Source of the DNA: Methylosarcina fibrata AML-C10
GTDB lineage: Bacteria; Pseudomonadota; Gammaproteobacteria; Methylococcales; Methylomonadaceae
Length of the DNA stretch: 64,000 bases
Direction: 5' to 3'
Assembly: GCF_000372865.1 (NCBI RefSeq)
Contig: NZ_KB889965.1
Coordinates: forward strand, 393,902-457,901
The first letter of the stretch is position 1. Each line of letters opens with the position of its first letter. Position numbers and translations under genes: made by a program. Of this stretch, positions 33,534-42,532 are shown in pieces. The notes below the pieces were generated by a model that searched no databases, had not been told where the DNA came from, and saw only the letters and a list, made by a program, of their open reading frames with translations.

Positions 33534-34751
33534 TCAGCCGGTTCGCTTAAAAGGAAGCACATCCGCGCCATTCTTCAATCCGTCCAGGTAGTCGGCCCAT
33601 GCTTGCATCATCTTATGGCGCTCAGGTAAATGGGCAGTCCGGTTGTAGGCTCTGCCGTTCGGGTCTCTAACAGCATGGGCTAGTTGATGCTCGATAAAGT
33701 CAACCCTGAAACAAAGCACCTCATCAAGAATGGTTCGTGCCAACGCCCTAAATCCGTGTACGCTGGCTTCGTTCTTGTCAAAACCCATGCGCCGCAAGGC
33801 CGCCAATAAAGCCACGTCGGACATTGGCCGGGAACAGTTCGGCGTTCTGGCGGATGGGAATACGTAGTGCCCATGCCCGGTAAGCGGGTGGAGCTTTTGC
33901 AGGATTTCGACCGCTTGCCTTGCCAATGGGACAATATGCGCCGTGTCGGTTTTGGTGACGGTGTAACGCCATTCCGCCGCTTCTAAGTCAAAGTCCTCCC
34001 ATTCGGCTTGCCGCAGTTCGCCAGGGCGAACGAAAAACAAAGGCGCCAGCTTCAACGCGCATTGCACAGAAAACGTGCCTTGATAGGCGTCAATTGCCCT
34101 GAGTAACTCGGCTACCTGTTTCGGATCGGTGACGGCGGCAAAATGGCTGCCCTTGACCGGGGGCAATGCGCCTTTCAAGTCGGCGGATATATCGCGCTCG
34201 GCGCGCCCGGTCGCAATGGCGTAACGAAAAATCTGCCCGCAATTCTGCAAAGCCCGGTGTGCCGTCTCTACCGCGCCGCGCTCTTCAATGCGCCGCAAGG
34301 CCGCCAGCAATTTAGGCGCATCGATACCACGAACGGGAGTATTTCCCAACCAAGGGAAAATATCCCGCTCCAAGCGGCGAATAGTCCGGTTGCCGTGGTT
34401 CTCTGCCCAGCTTGCCGCATTTTTGGCGAACCATTCGCGCGCCACGACTTCAAAGGTTTCCGCGTCGGTGGTTTGTGCCGCTTTCATGGCTTTGCGGGTT
34501 TCGCCCGGATCAGCGCCGGCCGCCAGCAATTTACGCGCTTCGTCGCGTTTGGCCCGGGCGTCTTTCAGCGTGGTTTCGGGATAGACGCCCATTGATAGGG
34601 TTTTACGCTTACCGTCAAATCGGTAATCGAAGCGCCACCACTTACCGCCAGATGCGGTAATGAGCAGATATAAGCCCTTCTCATCAGGAAGCTTGTAAGG
34701 CTTGTCGTTTCGGGGCTTTGCGTTCTTTATCGCGGTATCAGATAGCGGCAT
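33534..34751 (-). CDS. int: P4-type tyrosine integrase
   Basis: A 405-residue tyrosine recombinase with the N-terminal DUF4102 arm-binding domain (LSDTAIKNAKPRNDKPYKL, DEKGLYLLI), a core-binding helical domain and the catalytic part: Arg in FFVRPGELRQAEW, the HxxR box HGFRALARTI and the terminal Tyr in AYNRTAHLPERHKMM. It lies 160 bp from the tmRNA end it uses as attachment site. ATG 34751 is preferred over 34790 because the conserved domain begins there. It appears intact, so the island may still be mobile. Confidence 0.93.
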   Translation of the reverse strand: MPLSDTAIKNAKPRNDKPYKLPDEKGLYLLITASGGKWWRFDYRFDGKRKTLSMGVYPETTLKDARAKRDEARKLLAAGADPGETRKAMKAAQTTDAETFEVVAREWFAKNAASWAENHGNRTIRRLERDIFPWLGNTPVRGIDAPKLLAALRRIEERGAVETAHRALQNCGQIFRYAIATGRAERDISADLKGALPPVKGSHFAAVTDPKQVAELLRAIDAYQGTFSVQCALKLAPLFFVRPGELRQAEWEDFDLEAAEWRYTVTKTDTAHIVPLARQAVEILQKLHPLTGHGHYVFPSARTPNCSRPMSDVALLAALRRMGFDKNEASVHGFRALARTILDEVLCFRVDFIEHQLAHAVRDPNGRAYNRTAHLPERHKMMQAWADYLDGLKNGADVLPFKRTG

Positions 34752-34850
34752 GACGGTAACACCTTGTGATGGTAAGTGAGTTGCCGTCAATGTTACCGTC
34801 AGAAATGACGGTATGTCAATGCATCTTGTTGCACTTCATTGGACAATAAA

Positions 34851-34881
34851 AAACCCGCTAAGCCTTATAACTTGCGGGTTT
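34851..34881 (-). terminator. Island-borne replacement terminator for ssrA
   Basis: AAACCCGC at 34851-34858 pairs with GCGGGTTT at 34874-34881; on the minus strand a T-rich run (TTTTTTATT) follows. It sits 34 bp downstream of the tmRNA 3' end, inside the island, and takes the place of the original terminator displaced to 25075-25128. Confidence 0.75.
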
Positions 34882-34907
34882 CTGTACTTCGTTGAACGTC
34901 AAAAAAC

Positions 34908-34928
34908 TTTGAAATGGTGGAGGCGGCG
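34908..34928. repeat. Right attachment site (attR) inside the ssrA 3' end
   Basis: TTTGAAATGGTGGAGGCGGCG differs from the left copy (25126-25146) at one base. The core lies in the tmRNA acceptor stem and CCA, so integration leaves the RNA gene intact. Confidence 0.85.
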
Positions 34929-35306
34929 GGAATTGAACCCGCGTCCGGAAATACTCCGCCCCAAGGTCTACATGCTTGTCCCGCGCTTTTGATTTAACTG
35001 TTGACTACCCGTCGGGCCAAGAAGATCAACAGCGATTTCGATTGGATTTAGCGCTTCAGGCTCCGAACCAAGCCTTGACGCGATCTTATGTCGTATGATC
35101 CCTGAACGTTCCTTTCGCCCTTTCGGGTTTGAGAACTCTGCACGCATAAGCACACACAGTCAGAGAAGTGGTGCAGGTTTTAAGCTGCTAAGGCCACTGA
35201 GTAGTTTTCGTCGTTTGCGAATACTTTTTGTCAGTATTTTTACGAGGTCACTGTCCTCGGCATGCACTTAAGGTTTTGCTATCCCCGTCGAAGCCAGGTC
35301 GCCCCC
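34915..35306 (-). ncRNA. ssrA: Transfer-messenger RNA (tmRNA)
   Basis: Transcribed on the minus strand. The 5' end is GGGGGCGACCTGG.. near 35306, the standard start with the alanyl-tRNA-like acceptor. The tag frame at 35218-35180 encodes ANDENYSVALAA with TAA. The 3' end, with the T-loop GGTTCAATTCC and CCGCCTCCACCA, ends at 34915. It rescues stalled ribosomes with SmpB. The 3' end doubles as the island's attachment site. End positions may be off by a few bases. Confidence 0.95.
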
Positions 35307-35531
35307 TTAACTGTTTTATTATAACCTATAAGATTTCCCGACGTCAGAAAAGTTCATTGTTTTATCAAAAAATCAGTAGATTATAAAATCGATATATAAG
35401 ACAAAGACTCGATATGGAAGTTCACTCTATATTTTATCCAGCTAGATCATTTAATCGGCAAGAGCAGGCCGGCTGTGGAAAAATAAACTTGACGGATTGT
35501 TTAAATCTTATAGAATACGCGCTCTTTTCGC

Positions 35532-35608
35532 GGAGCGGTAGTTCAGTTGGTTAGAATACCGGCCTGTCACGCCGGGGGTCGCGGGTTCGAGCCCCGTCCG
35601 CTCCGCCA
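35532..35608 (+). tRNA. tRNA-Asp (GTC)
   Basis: A 77-nt cloverleaf beginning GGAGCGG and ending CCGCTCC-G-CCA. The acceptor stem pairs perfectly, the anticodon loop CTGTCAC gives anticodon GTC, and the T-loop is TTCGAGC. The CCA is encoded. Confidence 0.97.
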
Positions 35609-35840
35609 TTCTCGAAATGGTCGCGGGAATAATCTCTTCATCGTCTTCCATTGTTTTTCTCCGGACCATTTACGTCTTGCGTCACGGTCAGTTTACCGGG
35701 GCAGGGGCCAATTCATTCAGAAGGGTACCGCAGAGGCAAAAACCATTCGCTCTGCTTGCCATATGAAAATGCTTTAGGAATGGCCTGAATTTCTCTCGTT
35801 GATTGCTTTGAGCGGCGCCGATCTTCGCTGACGGCAAGAC

Positions 35841-36347
35841 TCAGCGGTCCGTAGATTCCAGATGCCGCCAAAGCCTTTTGAATGTTTCGGTCAGGCTGGG
35901 GTCGTCGGCATCGACTCTGACCGAAATGTCGGCAGGAGAGAACCATCCGCCTTCATCGATTTCCTCGGGCGCCAGCACGAAAGGGCCGTTATGACGGATG
36001 CGGTAGACCTGGACGAATTCCATGCCGGTTTCCACGGTAGGCGTTAATTTGAACAAAGGTTCGAGATCGGGACCCGGGACAATGCCCAATTCTTCTTCTA
36101 TTTCCCGAAGAGCGCTGCTTTCATAATCTTCGCCGGCATCGACATGACCGGCGGCCGAGGTATCCCATTGCCCGGCATTCAGATCCTTTTTCATTGAACG
36201 TTTCTGTAGGAACAACCGCCCTTTTTCGTCGAAGACCAGGATATGCACGGCGCGATGCCTCAGTCCTTCGGCATGAACGACATGCCGGAAGCGGACGTCG
36301 AGGACGCAATCGTTCTCATCGACGACGAAAAGCAGTTCGTTATTCAT
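35841..36347 (-). CDS. Nudix hydrolase
   Basis: A 168-residue Nudix protein. The Nudix box GHVDAG..ESSALREIEEELG is complete. The N-terminal strand region (LLFVVDENDCVL, then RHRAVHILVFDEKG) resembles YfcD and isopentenyl-diphosphate-isomerase-like relatives, so a diphosphate substrate is likely but unspecified. Start ATG 36347 begins the domain; the frame to 36458 adds an unrelated leader. Confidence 0.85.
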   Translation of the reverse strand: MNNELLFVVDENDCVLDVRFRHVVHAEGLRHRAVHILVFDEKGRLFLQKRSMKKDLNAGQWDTSAAGHVDAGEDYESSALREIEEELGIVPGPDLEPLFKLTPTVETGMEFVQVYRIRHNGPFVLAPEEIDEGGWFSPADISVRVDADDPSLTETFKRLWRHLESTDR

Positions 36348-36490
36348 TAATGGAAACGCGAAGCGACACTCACAGTTGAAAGTGCCGATTGTAATCGGAG
36401 GCGCAATCAGAGTAAACGTCTGTTTGCCGCCTTCGTCTCGGGCGGAGAATATGCTCATCCCGTCGGGAGATGAGCATTGTTCGCAGGATT

Positions 36491-37075
36491 TCAGCGGGCC
36501 TGGCCGGCTTCGGTCGCCGCCGGCACTTCGATCAGTCTGCCGGATTTGCAGTCGTAGATATAGCCGTACACGGGTATGTTCGACGGCACCAGCGGATGAT
36601 TTCTGATACGGACGACGTCTTCGAGCACGCTTTGTTCCTGATTTTTAATCGTCAGCCAGGAGATATGCCTGGCTTCGTGGGAGCCCGAGCCTGCACCGGT
36701 ATCGTGCCATTGACCTTTGTCGTCCAGGGACGCCGTCGTCAAGCTGCTGGCCAACAAATCGCGCATGATTTCATCGGTGAACAGCTCCATGCCGCAATTG
36801 GTGTGATGAATGACGAACCATTCGCGGGTGCCCAGCAATTTATAGGAAATGACCAGGGAGCGGATGGCGTCGTCGCTTGCGCGTCCGCCCGCATTTCGGA
36901 TGACGTGCGCATCGCCTTCGGACAAACCTGCGTATTTGGCGGGGTCCAACCGGGCGTCCATGCATGTTAAGATAGCGAAATGACGCGCCGGCGGTAAGGC
37001 CAGATCGCCTTTATCGCCGAAATTGTTTACATAATCCCGGTTTGCGGCCAATACTTCATTTAGAATTTTGCTCAT
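36491..37075 (-). CDS. Beta-class carbonic anhydrase
   Basis: A 194-residue enzyme that interconverts CO2 and bicarbonate. Zinc ligands are Cys38, His91 and Cys94, with the catalytic dyad Asp40/Arg42 in the CMDAR motif and the family sequence [16 protein letters not shown]. It lacks a signal peptide, so it is cytoplasmic. It is divergent from a LysR regulator across a 194-bp AT-rich gap, which probably holds both promoters. Confidence 0.93.
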   Translation of the reverse strand: MSKILNEVLAANRDYVNNFGDKGDLALPPARHFAILTCMDARLDPAKYAGLSEGDAHVIRNAGGRASDDAIRSLVISYKLLGTREWFVIHHTNCGMELFTDEIMRDLLASSLTTASLDDKGQWHDTGAGSGSHEARHISWLTIKNQEQSVLEDVVRIRNHPLVPSNIPVYGYIYDCKSGRLIEVPAATEAGQAR

Positions 37076-37269
37076 AACGATCTCTTATTATTATATTGGT
37101 TGATATGAAAATTTTTATATTGTTTGTTACAAAAAAGCCGCTTGGTCATGTCTTCGCATAAACCAAACGGCATAAACTATCTCCGCGGATAAATGTACTC
37201 TAGTAAACCAGAAATTTAAATACCGATAAAAATTTATAAAATATAAACCCTTTTTTTATAATTAAAAAA

Positions 37270-38220
37270 ATGGATAAGTTAAATAACATGCAGGTATTTT
37301 GCCGGATCGTCGAGCTTGGCACGTTTGCCGCGGTGGCGCGGGAAATGAATCTATCGGCAATGATGATCAGCAAATACATGGCCCAGTTGGAAGAATCGCT
37401 GGGTGTGGCCTTATTGAACAGGACCACCCGTCAGATCAGTTTAACGGAAGCCGGAGAAATTTATTATTCCCGCAGCAAGCAGTTGCTCGATGATTTTTCC
37501 GAACTCGACGAGTACACTTCGCAACTGGGGAGGAACGTGAAAGGCACGTTGAAGATCAGCGCGCCGATCGATTTCGGCGGGCTTTACATGGTGCCCGCGA
37601 TCGAAGCTTATCAGCGGGAGTTTCCGGAGGTCAAAATCGCCATGACCCTGCATAACAGCCACGTCAATCTGAGCGAAGGCAATTTCGATTTGTCCATATT
37701 GGTGACCGACACGCTCGATTTAGGCGTCGTCGCCAGAAAAATCTCCGAGACTCGCTTGTGTACTTATGCCTCGCCCGCGTATCTCGCCCAGTACGGCGAA
37801 CCCCGGCATATCGACGAGTTAAGCCAGCATCGCTGCCTGCATTACCGCGATACGCCGCACAAGGATTACTGGATTTTCAGAAACGGCAGCGAAGAAACCA
37901 AAATAAAAATCCAGTGGCATTTCGCCTCCAACAACGGCCGGGCGCTGGCCGAGGCGGCGTCCCTGGGCATGGGCATAACCCAGGCGCCTGAAATTTCCGT
38001 GGCGAATTATCTAACGCAGGGCAAGCTGGTCGAAATTTTGTCCGAATTCCGCATTCCTTCTCTCGCAATTTATGCAACATACCTGCAAAGGCGTTTTTTG
38101 CCGGCAAAATTGACTACTTTTGTCGAATTTCTGATCAAATTCTTTTCCGAAACTCATCAGCCGGAGCAAAGACAATTGTTGCCGGAAATTCATTCCGGCG
38201 GATCCCATGGCCAGACGTAG
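37270..38220 (+). CDS. LysR-family transcriptional regulator
   Basis: A 316-residue LysR protein. The N-terminal winged helix-turn-helix has MQVFCRIVELGTFAAVAREM and QLEESLGVALLNRTTRQISL; the C-terminal part is a substrate-binding fold from about residue 90. It is divergent from the carbonic anhydrase gene and may control it. Its last 14 bp overlap the start of a TetR gene in another frame. Confidence 0.9.
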   Translation: MDKLNNMQVFCRIVELGTFAAVAREMNLSAMMISKYMAQLEESLGVALLNRTTRQISLTEAGEIYYSRSKQLLDDFSELDEYTSQLGRNVKGTLKISAPIDFGGLYMVPAIEAYQREFPEVKIAMTLHNSHVNLSEGNFDLSILVTDTLDLGVVARKISETRLCTYASPAYLAQYGEPRHIDELSQHRCLHYRDTPHKDYWIFRNGSEETKIKIQWHFASNNGRALAEAASLGMGITQAPEISVANYLTQGKLVEILSEFRIPSLAIYATYLQRRFLPAKLTTFVEFLIKFFSETHQPEQRQLLPEIHSGGSHGQT

Positions 38221-38818
38221 CGAACACAGTCTCGAAGAAATCAAGGAAATGGTGCTCAATGCCGCCGAGTCGATTGTTATTGAGGGCGGCGGCCCGGCGC
38301 TCACCATGCGCAAGATCGCCATGGACATAGGTTATACCGTGGGCAGTATTTACATGGTGTTCGACAACATGTCCGATTTGATACTGCACATCAATGCGCG
38401 AACCCTGGACGGCATCGCGGCGGAACTGGAAAAGGCGCCCGAAAGCGAAGCCGGCGCATGGCTCGACCAGGTAGCCAAGCTCTATTTACGTTATGCAACG
38501 GTTAATTTCAACCGATGGAGTCTGATATTCGAACATCGTTTGCCTAAAAATGCCCCGGTGCCGGATTGGTATCAGGCGAAAGTCGAACGGGTGTTCAGAA
38601 AATTCGAGGTCCAGTTCGCCAGACTGGTTCCCGGCCGGAGTGAGACCGAGAATAAGCAGGCGGCTCGCGCCTTGTGGGGCGGCATCCACGGCATCAGCAT
38701 GCTGTCGTTGTCCGGCAAGCTGGATATTGTCGGCGTGGAAGACGTCGAAAAAAGCATCGAGCTGTTGGTCGGAAATTTCATTTCCGGCTGGATGCGCACC
38801 CGGCCGGCTGCATCGTGA
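38207..38818 (+). CDS. TetR-family transcriptional regulator
   Basis: A 203-residue protein with an N-terminal TetR helix-turn-helix (ALTMRKIAMDIGYTVGSIYMVF) and a C-terminal ligand-binding region resembling the WHG-type domain. It overlaps the LysR gene by 14 bp, so the two regulators are made together. Effector unknown. Confidence 0.88.
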   Translation: MARRSEHSLEEIKEMVLNAAESIVIEGGGPALTMRKIAMDIGYTVGSIYMVFDNMSDLILHINARTLDGIAAELEKAPESEAGAWLDQVAKLYLRYATVNFNRWSLIFEHRLPKNAPVPDWYQAKVERVFRKFEVQFARLVPGRSETENKQAARALWGGIHGISMLSLSGKLDIVGVEDVEKSIELLVGNFISGWMRTRPAAS

Positions 38819-38868
38819 GAGGACGGAAGCGGCTCGGCGCGAACGTCAAAAAAGACTTTCAGGGCGGG

Positions 38869-40185
38869 TTAAAAATCGCCCCAGGCAAAACTCAGACTTT
38901 CCCCGGTACAGTTTTCCGATTTGCACAAGGCCAGGACCGCATCGTTGGCGTTGACGGCTGAAAACATTCCCAGTTTTTCCGGCGCTGCGGATCGATGCAG
39001 AATCGATTTGATCTCATCCACCCCGAGATCGGGCTTCAGTTCCAGCATTAATGCGACGATGCCCGACATTTCGGCCGCTGCCATCGAACTGCCGGAAATA
39101 AAATCGTAGGTGCCGTGCGGCAGCGTAGTGAGGATTTTATCGCCGGGAGCGGTTACAGGCCGTTTTTCGGCGGAATCTTCGTCTTGGGCCTGTCCTGTGG
39201 CTTGCACCGGGATCGCCTGCGCCATCGACGCGGGAAAGTTTTCGTTTGCTTCGTTGTGCCCGGTGTCGGCCGCTACGACGATAATGCCTTTTTCAACCGC
39301 TTTGTTCAGCAAAATTTCCAGCAGCGTGTCCTGAGGGCCGGTCAGGCTCATGTTGAGCACGTTGACGCCGGCTTTGATGGCGGTATTGACGGCCAGCGCC
39401 AGGGTATAGCTGTTGCAGACCGACGCGAGCGAATCCGGGCGGTCCGGCCAGCAGGCTTTCAAAGCGACGAGCTTGGCGTCGGGCGCCACGCCGACGATGC
39501 CGGTTCCATTGTTTTTTTTGGCCACCATGATGCCGGCGACGGCGGTTCCATGCTTATCGCTGGTAAAACTCGGCGAAATTTCCGCGGCAAAATTCTCGTT
39601 CCGGGCAATTTGACCGGTCAAGTCGGGGTGGGCGGAGTCGACGCCGGTATCGATCATGCCGATGACCACACTCCGGCCTGTGGCTTTGGCATGCACTTCG
39701 TCAATCTTCATCTGTTTGATGTTGGATTGCAGCTTGAAATAAGGATCGTTCTCCTCATGAGACCGGGTTTTAAACAGATGCATTTTCTGGACGACGCTGA
39801 TCCGTTTGTCTTCCCCCATTTGCCGGATCTTCTCGGGTACCGAATCGGGTTCTGGAACCCGGTAGACCACACAATGGACGCCGACGGCGGTCATCGGCCA
39901 TTCGGCGAGCTTTTGCAGATGGTAATCTTCGGCGATCCGGTCGGATATGCGTTTGCTCCAGGTCGAGCTTGAATAACTGCCCCTTCGCCGGTAAGAAGAA
40001 GCCGACGTGATAATCGACGGCCGGTCGATGGATTGGTCTTCAAAGCCGACCAATAATAAATGATCCGCATCGGCCGGTTTGAAAAGACTGGCTAATTCCG
40101 GAGGCTCGGCTTCGGGCTCGCCGCCTTCGGAGGGGAGTGAAATCGTCAACAACATCAGTGAGATCAGAAGCCAGTGCCGTATCAT
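38869..40185 (-). CDS. Subtilisin-like serine peptidase (S8), exported
   Basis: A 438-residue exported protease. A signal peptide (HWLLISLMLLTISL) leads to an N-terminal prodomain-like region of about 160 residues and the catalytic domain with Asp in GMIDTGVDSAHPD, His in HGTAVAGIMV and Ser in SGSSMAAAEMSG. It is the last gene of a sigma/anti-sigma operon, its ATG overlapping the anti-sigma stop by 4 bp. It is probably periplasmic. Its substrate may include the anti-sigma factor itself (inferred). Confidence 0.92.
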   Translation of the reverse strand: MIRHWLLISLMLLTISLPSEGGEPEAEPPELASLFKPADADHLLLVGFEDQSIDRPSIITSASSYRRRGSYSSSTWSKRISDRIAEDYHLQKLAEWPMTAVGVHCVVYRVPEPDSVPEKIRQMGEDKRISVVQKMHLFKTRSHEENDPYFKLQSNIKQMKIDEVHAKATGRSVVIGMIDTGVDSAHPDLTGQIARNENFAAEISPSFTSDKHGTAVAGIMVAKKNNGTGIVGVAPDAKLVALKACWPDRPDSLASVCNSYTLALAVNTAIKAGVNVLNMSLTGPQDTLLEILLNKAVEKGIIVVAADTGHNEANENFPASMAQAIPVQATGQAQDEDSAEKRPVTAPGDKILTTLPHGTYDFISGSSMAAAEMSGIVALMLELKPDLGVDEIKSILHRSAAPEKLGMFSAVNANDAVLALCKSENCTGESLSFAWGDF

Positions 40186-40919
40186 TCGGAATTTCCTCCG
40201 CCGGGTTTCGATGAGGATAACAAGGCATACGCGGGTTCGGCAAACAGGACGCCGGAATTCTTCCGCAACGCCGCCAGCGCATCGAGAACGGCCCCGGCTT
40301 CGGTGGCTGCCGTCAGCCGGATCAAATAGACGCCTTCCGCCGAAGGGCCGTCGGCAATCCGGCCGTGAATGCCGTCGAGAATTTGGCCGATCTGCTGCCG
40401 CCCGAATCCCTGAGCAAAAATGACTTTGATTTCATTGGCGTTGAACGAAGTGGTTTCGCTGCTGGACAAAGTCCGGAAGTCGCTTTGTTGCAACGGACCC
40501 ACCAGATAATAGGCCGGAACGATCACCGCCAACGCCAGGACCGACAGCATCACGGCCGCCGTTTGCGGCCAGCGGAAAAAGTCGAGGCTCAGCTTATGGT
40601 ACCATTTAGGTTGAGTTGATTGTTTAGTACCGGAAGGCCGCGCACAGGCCTGTGTCGACGCGGAAGCTTCGGGCTGATGCAGCCGGCTCTTCAAGCGGGA
40701 AAAAGACGCCTGCGCCGCCGAGTCCAGGGCATCGGCCTGATTGACGGCCAGAGAAATCTTTTGCAGGATAGCCATTTCGCGCCTGCAGGTCAGGCACACT
40801 TTGATATGCTTCTCGACCGCCTTTAATTCGTGATCGTGCAGCGTTTTATTGACATACCACGGCAGCAACAGAGCTATTTCCTGATGGGCGAGATAAGGAT
40901 TCACAGGATTTTCTTTCAT
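40182..40919 (-). CDS. Anti-sigma factor with subtilase-prodomain-like C-terminus
   Basis: A 245-residue membrane protein. The N-terminal zinc-finger anti-sigma domain has HIKVCLTCRREM (HxxxCxxC) near residues 38-50. One transmembrane segment (VMLSVLALAVIVPAYYLVG) lies near residue 135. The periplasmic C-terminus (EIKVIFAQGFGRQQIGQIL, then GPSAEGVYLIRL and SGVLFAEPAYALL) has the strand/helix pattern of subtilase prodomains. ATG 40919 follows AGGAG. It is coupled to the S8 peptidase by a 4-bp overlap. Confidence 0.85.
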   Translation of the reverse strand: MKENPVNPYLAHQEIALLLPWYVNKTLHDHELKAVEKHIKVCLTCRREMAILQKISLAVNQADALDSAAQASFSRLKSRLHQPEASASTQACARPSGTKQSTQPKWYHKLSLDFFRWPQTAAVMLSVLALAVIVPAYYLVGPLQQSDFRTLSSSETTSFNANEIKVIFAQGFGRQQIGQILDGIHGRIADGPSAEGVYLIRLTAATEAGAVLDALAALRKNSGVLFAEPAYALLSSSKPGGGNSE

Positions 40920-40958
40920 TTTAAACTCCTGAATTTTCAAACGGCAGTGAAAATTCGC

Positions 40959-41555
40959 TCATTGTTCTTTAAGTACCAGGGCCAATTTTTTACGGGCATG
41001 ATGCATACGGGTTTTAACGGTATTTTCCGGACAGTCCATCAATTCGGCGATTTCGCTGTAATGAAGTCCGTGATAATAGGTCAATTCGATCACGGCGCGC
41101 TGTTCGGCAGAAAGCCTGTCTAAAGCCGATTCCAGCCAGTTTTCCAGTTCCGTTTGAGCCGCCACGGTATCGTTTTGTGCTACCGCTGCCGGGTACAGTT
41201 TTTCGACCTCCATGTCATCCAGCGATTCTTCCGCGAAAGGGCGATGGTTCCGCAAGGTCTGGCGCGCTTTATTGTACGCAATACCGAGTATCCAGGTTGA
41301 GACTTGGCACTGGCCGTTGTAAGTTTCGGCTTTTTCCCAGACCACGTACATGACGTCGTTGATGACTTCGTCGATCATGTCCGTCCTTCGGGTTATCCTG
41401 GCGATAAAACGGAACAACCGGCTGTAAAATCGATGATAGAGCAACTCGAATGCTTGTTCGTCCGCTTGGCAAATCCGGGCGATCAAATCGGCATCCTGGT
41501 TGGGTTGATCTGTTTTATTTTCGGTATTCAATGGCTTGCCTGGTAATCCGTTCAT
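40959..41555 (-). CDS. ECF RNA polymerase sigma factor
   Basis: A 198-residue sigma-70 family ECF factor. Region 2 contains AFELLYHRFYSRLFRFIARI and a following DEVINDVMYVVWEKA segment; region 4 contains RAVIELTYYHGLHYSEIAEL and CPENTVKTRMHHARKKL. It heads the operon with its anti-sigma factor 39 bp downstream and the S8 peptidase, and probably autoregulates it. Confidence 0.93.
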   Translation of the reverse strand: MNGLPGKPLNTENKTDQPNQDADLIARICQADEQAFELLYHRFYSRLFRFIARITRRTDMIDEVINDVMYVVWEKAETYNGQCQVSTWILGIAYNKARQTLRNHRPFAEESLDDMEVEKLYPAAVAQNDTVAAQTELENWLESALDRLSAEQRAVIELTYYHGLHYSEIAELMDCPENTVKTRMHHARKKLALVLKEQ

Positions 41556-41683
41556 GATGTTGAAGCGCGACTGAGCCTATAGGGTAAAAAATCGGATGAT
41601 TTACATGCATTGTATTTCCGGTTATTACCAAAAGGTTCAACGGCTATGAAATTTTTTATGGGGTCGCGGCTCCGACAGGATGG

Positions 41684-42427
41684 TCAAAATCCGATGGCGA
41701 CTGAAAAAAATAAGGTGGCCGGGAGGACTTCGGGATAATAACTGGTGTAGTCGGCGTCTCCATGGCTATGGCTGCTGGCGGTGGTAATCGCATCGGCATA
41801 ACGAAGGTCCAGGGTGAGGAATTTGTAAAATCCAGTGAAGCCTGCATTCCAGTAAAAATAGTCGTAATCGATCGATTTTCGTGTTCTGGTATAGCCGGCG
41901 CTGCCGGAGAATTCCAGAAAGTCGGTGATCGGATATCGCCCGGTCATCTCGAATAAACCCGCCGGGTGGCCCCGGTCGTAGTAATCCTCGGAAAAGGAAG
42001 CGGCCAAACTGATAATGTCCCGGTAATGCAGAAACAGGTAAAATTCGTTGTAATCGGACGAAATTCCGTAAATGTCGCCGTCGTAAATATAATGGCTCCA
42101 TTGAGTGTCGAGCCGCCAGTCCTCGGAAAGGCTGAAACTCCAGCCCAGATACGGCGTTACTTCAAAACGGGTCGCATTGGCAAAACCCTTGTCGCCGAAA
42201 TCGACGGTGGCCATCGAGGCGCCCAGATAGCCTCCGGTCTTGTGTTCGTAGTCGATATTGGCCTGATAAGAGAACTGGTCGTTACTCTTGGAATAGCCGC
42301 GGCCTACGTAATTGCTGGTAACGGAGGCCGCTCCGTGAATATCGGCAAAAATTTTACCGGCGTATGGCAAAATCAGCATCGCGCAAAGCAACTGAGAGAG
42401 CAGATGTGGTTGATACAGGGTTACCAT
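41684..42427 (-). CDS. TorF-like outer-membrane beta-barrel protein
   Basis: A 247-residue protein of the Gcw_chp/TorF type: signal sequence, then GAASVTSNYVGRGYS, repeated amphipathic beta strands (EVTPYLGWSF, YEHKTGGYLGAS) and a C-terminal Phe (FFSVAIGF). It is probably a small outer-membrane channel. Start may be internal, as the signal peptide has a long N-region. No neighbours in an evident operon. Confidence 0.85.
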   Translation of the reverse strand: MVTLYQPHLLSQLLCAMLILPYAGKIFADIHGAASVTSNYVGRGYSKSNDQFSYQANIDYEHKTGGYLGASMATVDFGDKGFANATRFEVTPYLGWSFSLSEDWRLDTQWSHYIYDGDIYGISSDYNEFYLFLHYRDIISLAASFSEDYYDRGHPAGLFEMTGRYPITDFLEFSGSAGYTRTRKSIDYDYFYWNAGFTGFYKFLTLDLRYADAITTASSHSHGDADYTSYYPEVLPATLFFSVAIGF

Positions 42428-42532
42428 ACGATAAATTATACCTGGGCTTATTTTTGTAACGAATGACCGCTAATAATACGTTAACTTATTCTAATATATC
42501 CTGCTTCTTTTTCTAACCCGGATGGCTCCCAG

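Larger units (their letters stand above)
25133..34928. mobile_element. P4-like integrative island in ssrA
   Basis: About 9.8 kb bounded by a near-identical att repeat, one copy being the 3' end of ssrA. The integrase gene lies next to the ssrA-side end. All island genes are on the minus strand except the IS630 insertion: integrase, a hypothetical gene, AlpA-like regulator, primase-like, DUF3987, zinc-ribbon-like, ssb, DUF5681, three small paralogues and two helical proteins. No capsid, conjugation or toxin gene was recognised. The content suggests a self-replicating satellite-type or plasmid-like integrative element. Confidence 0.85.
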
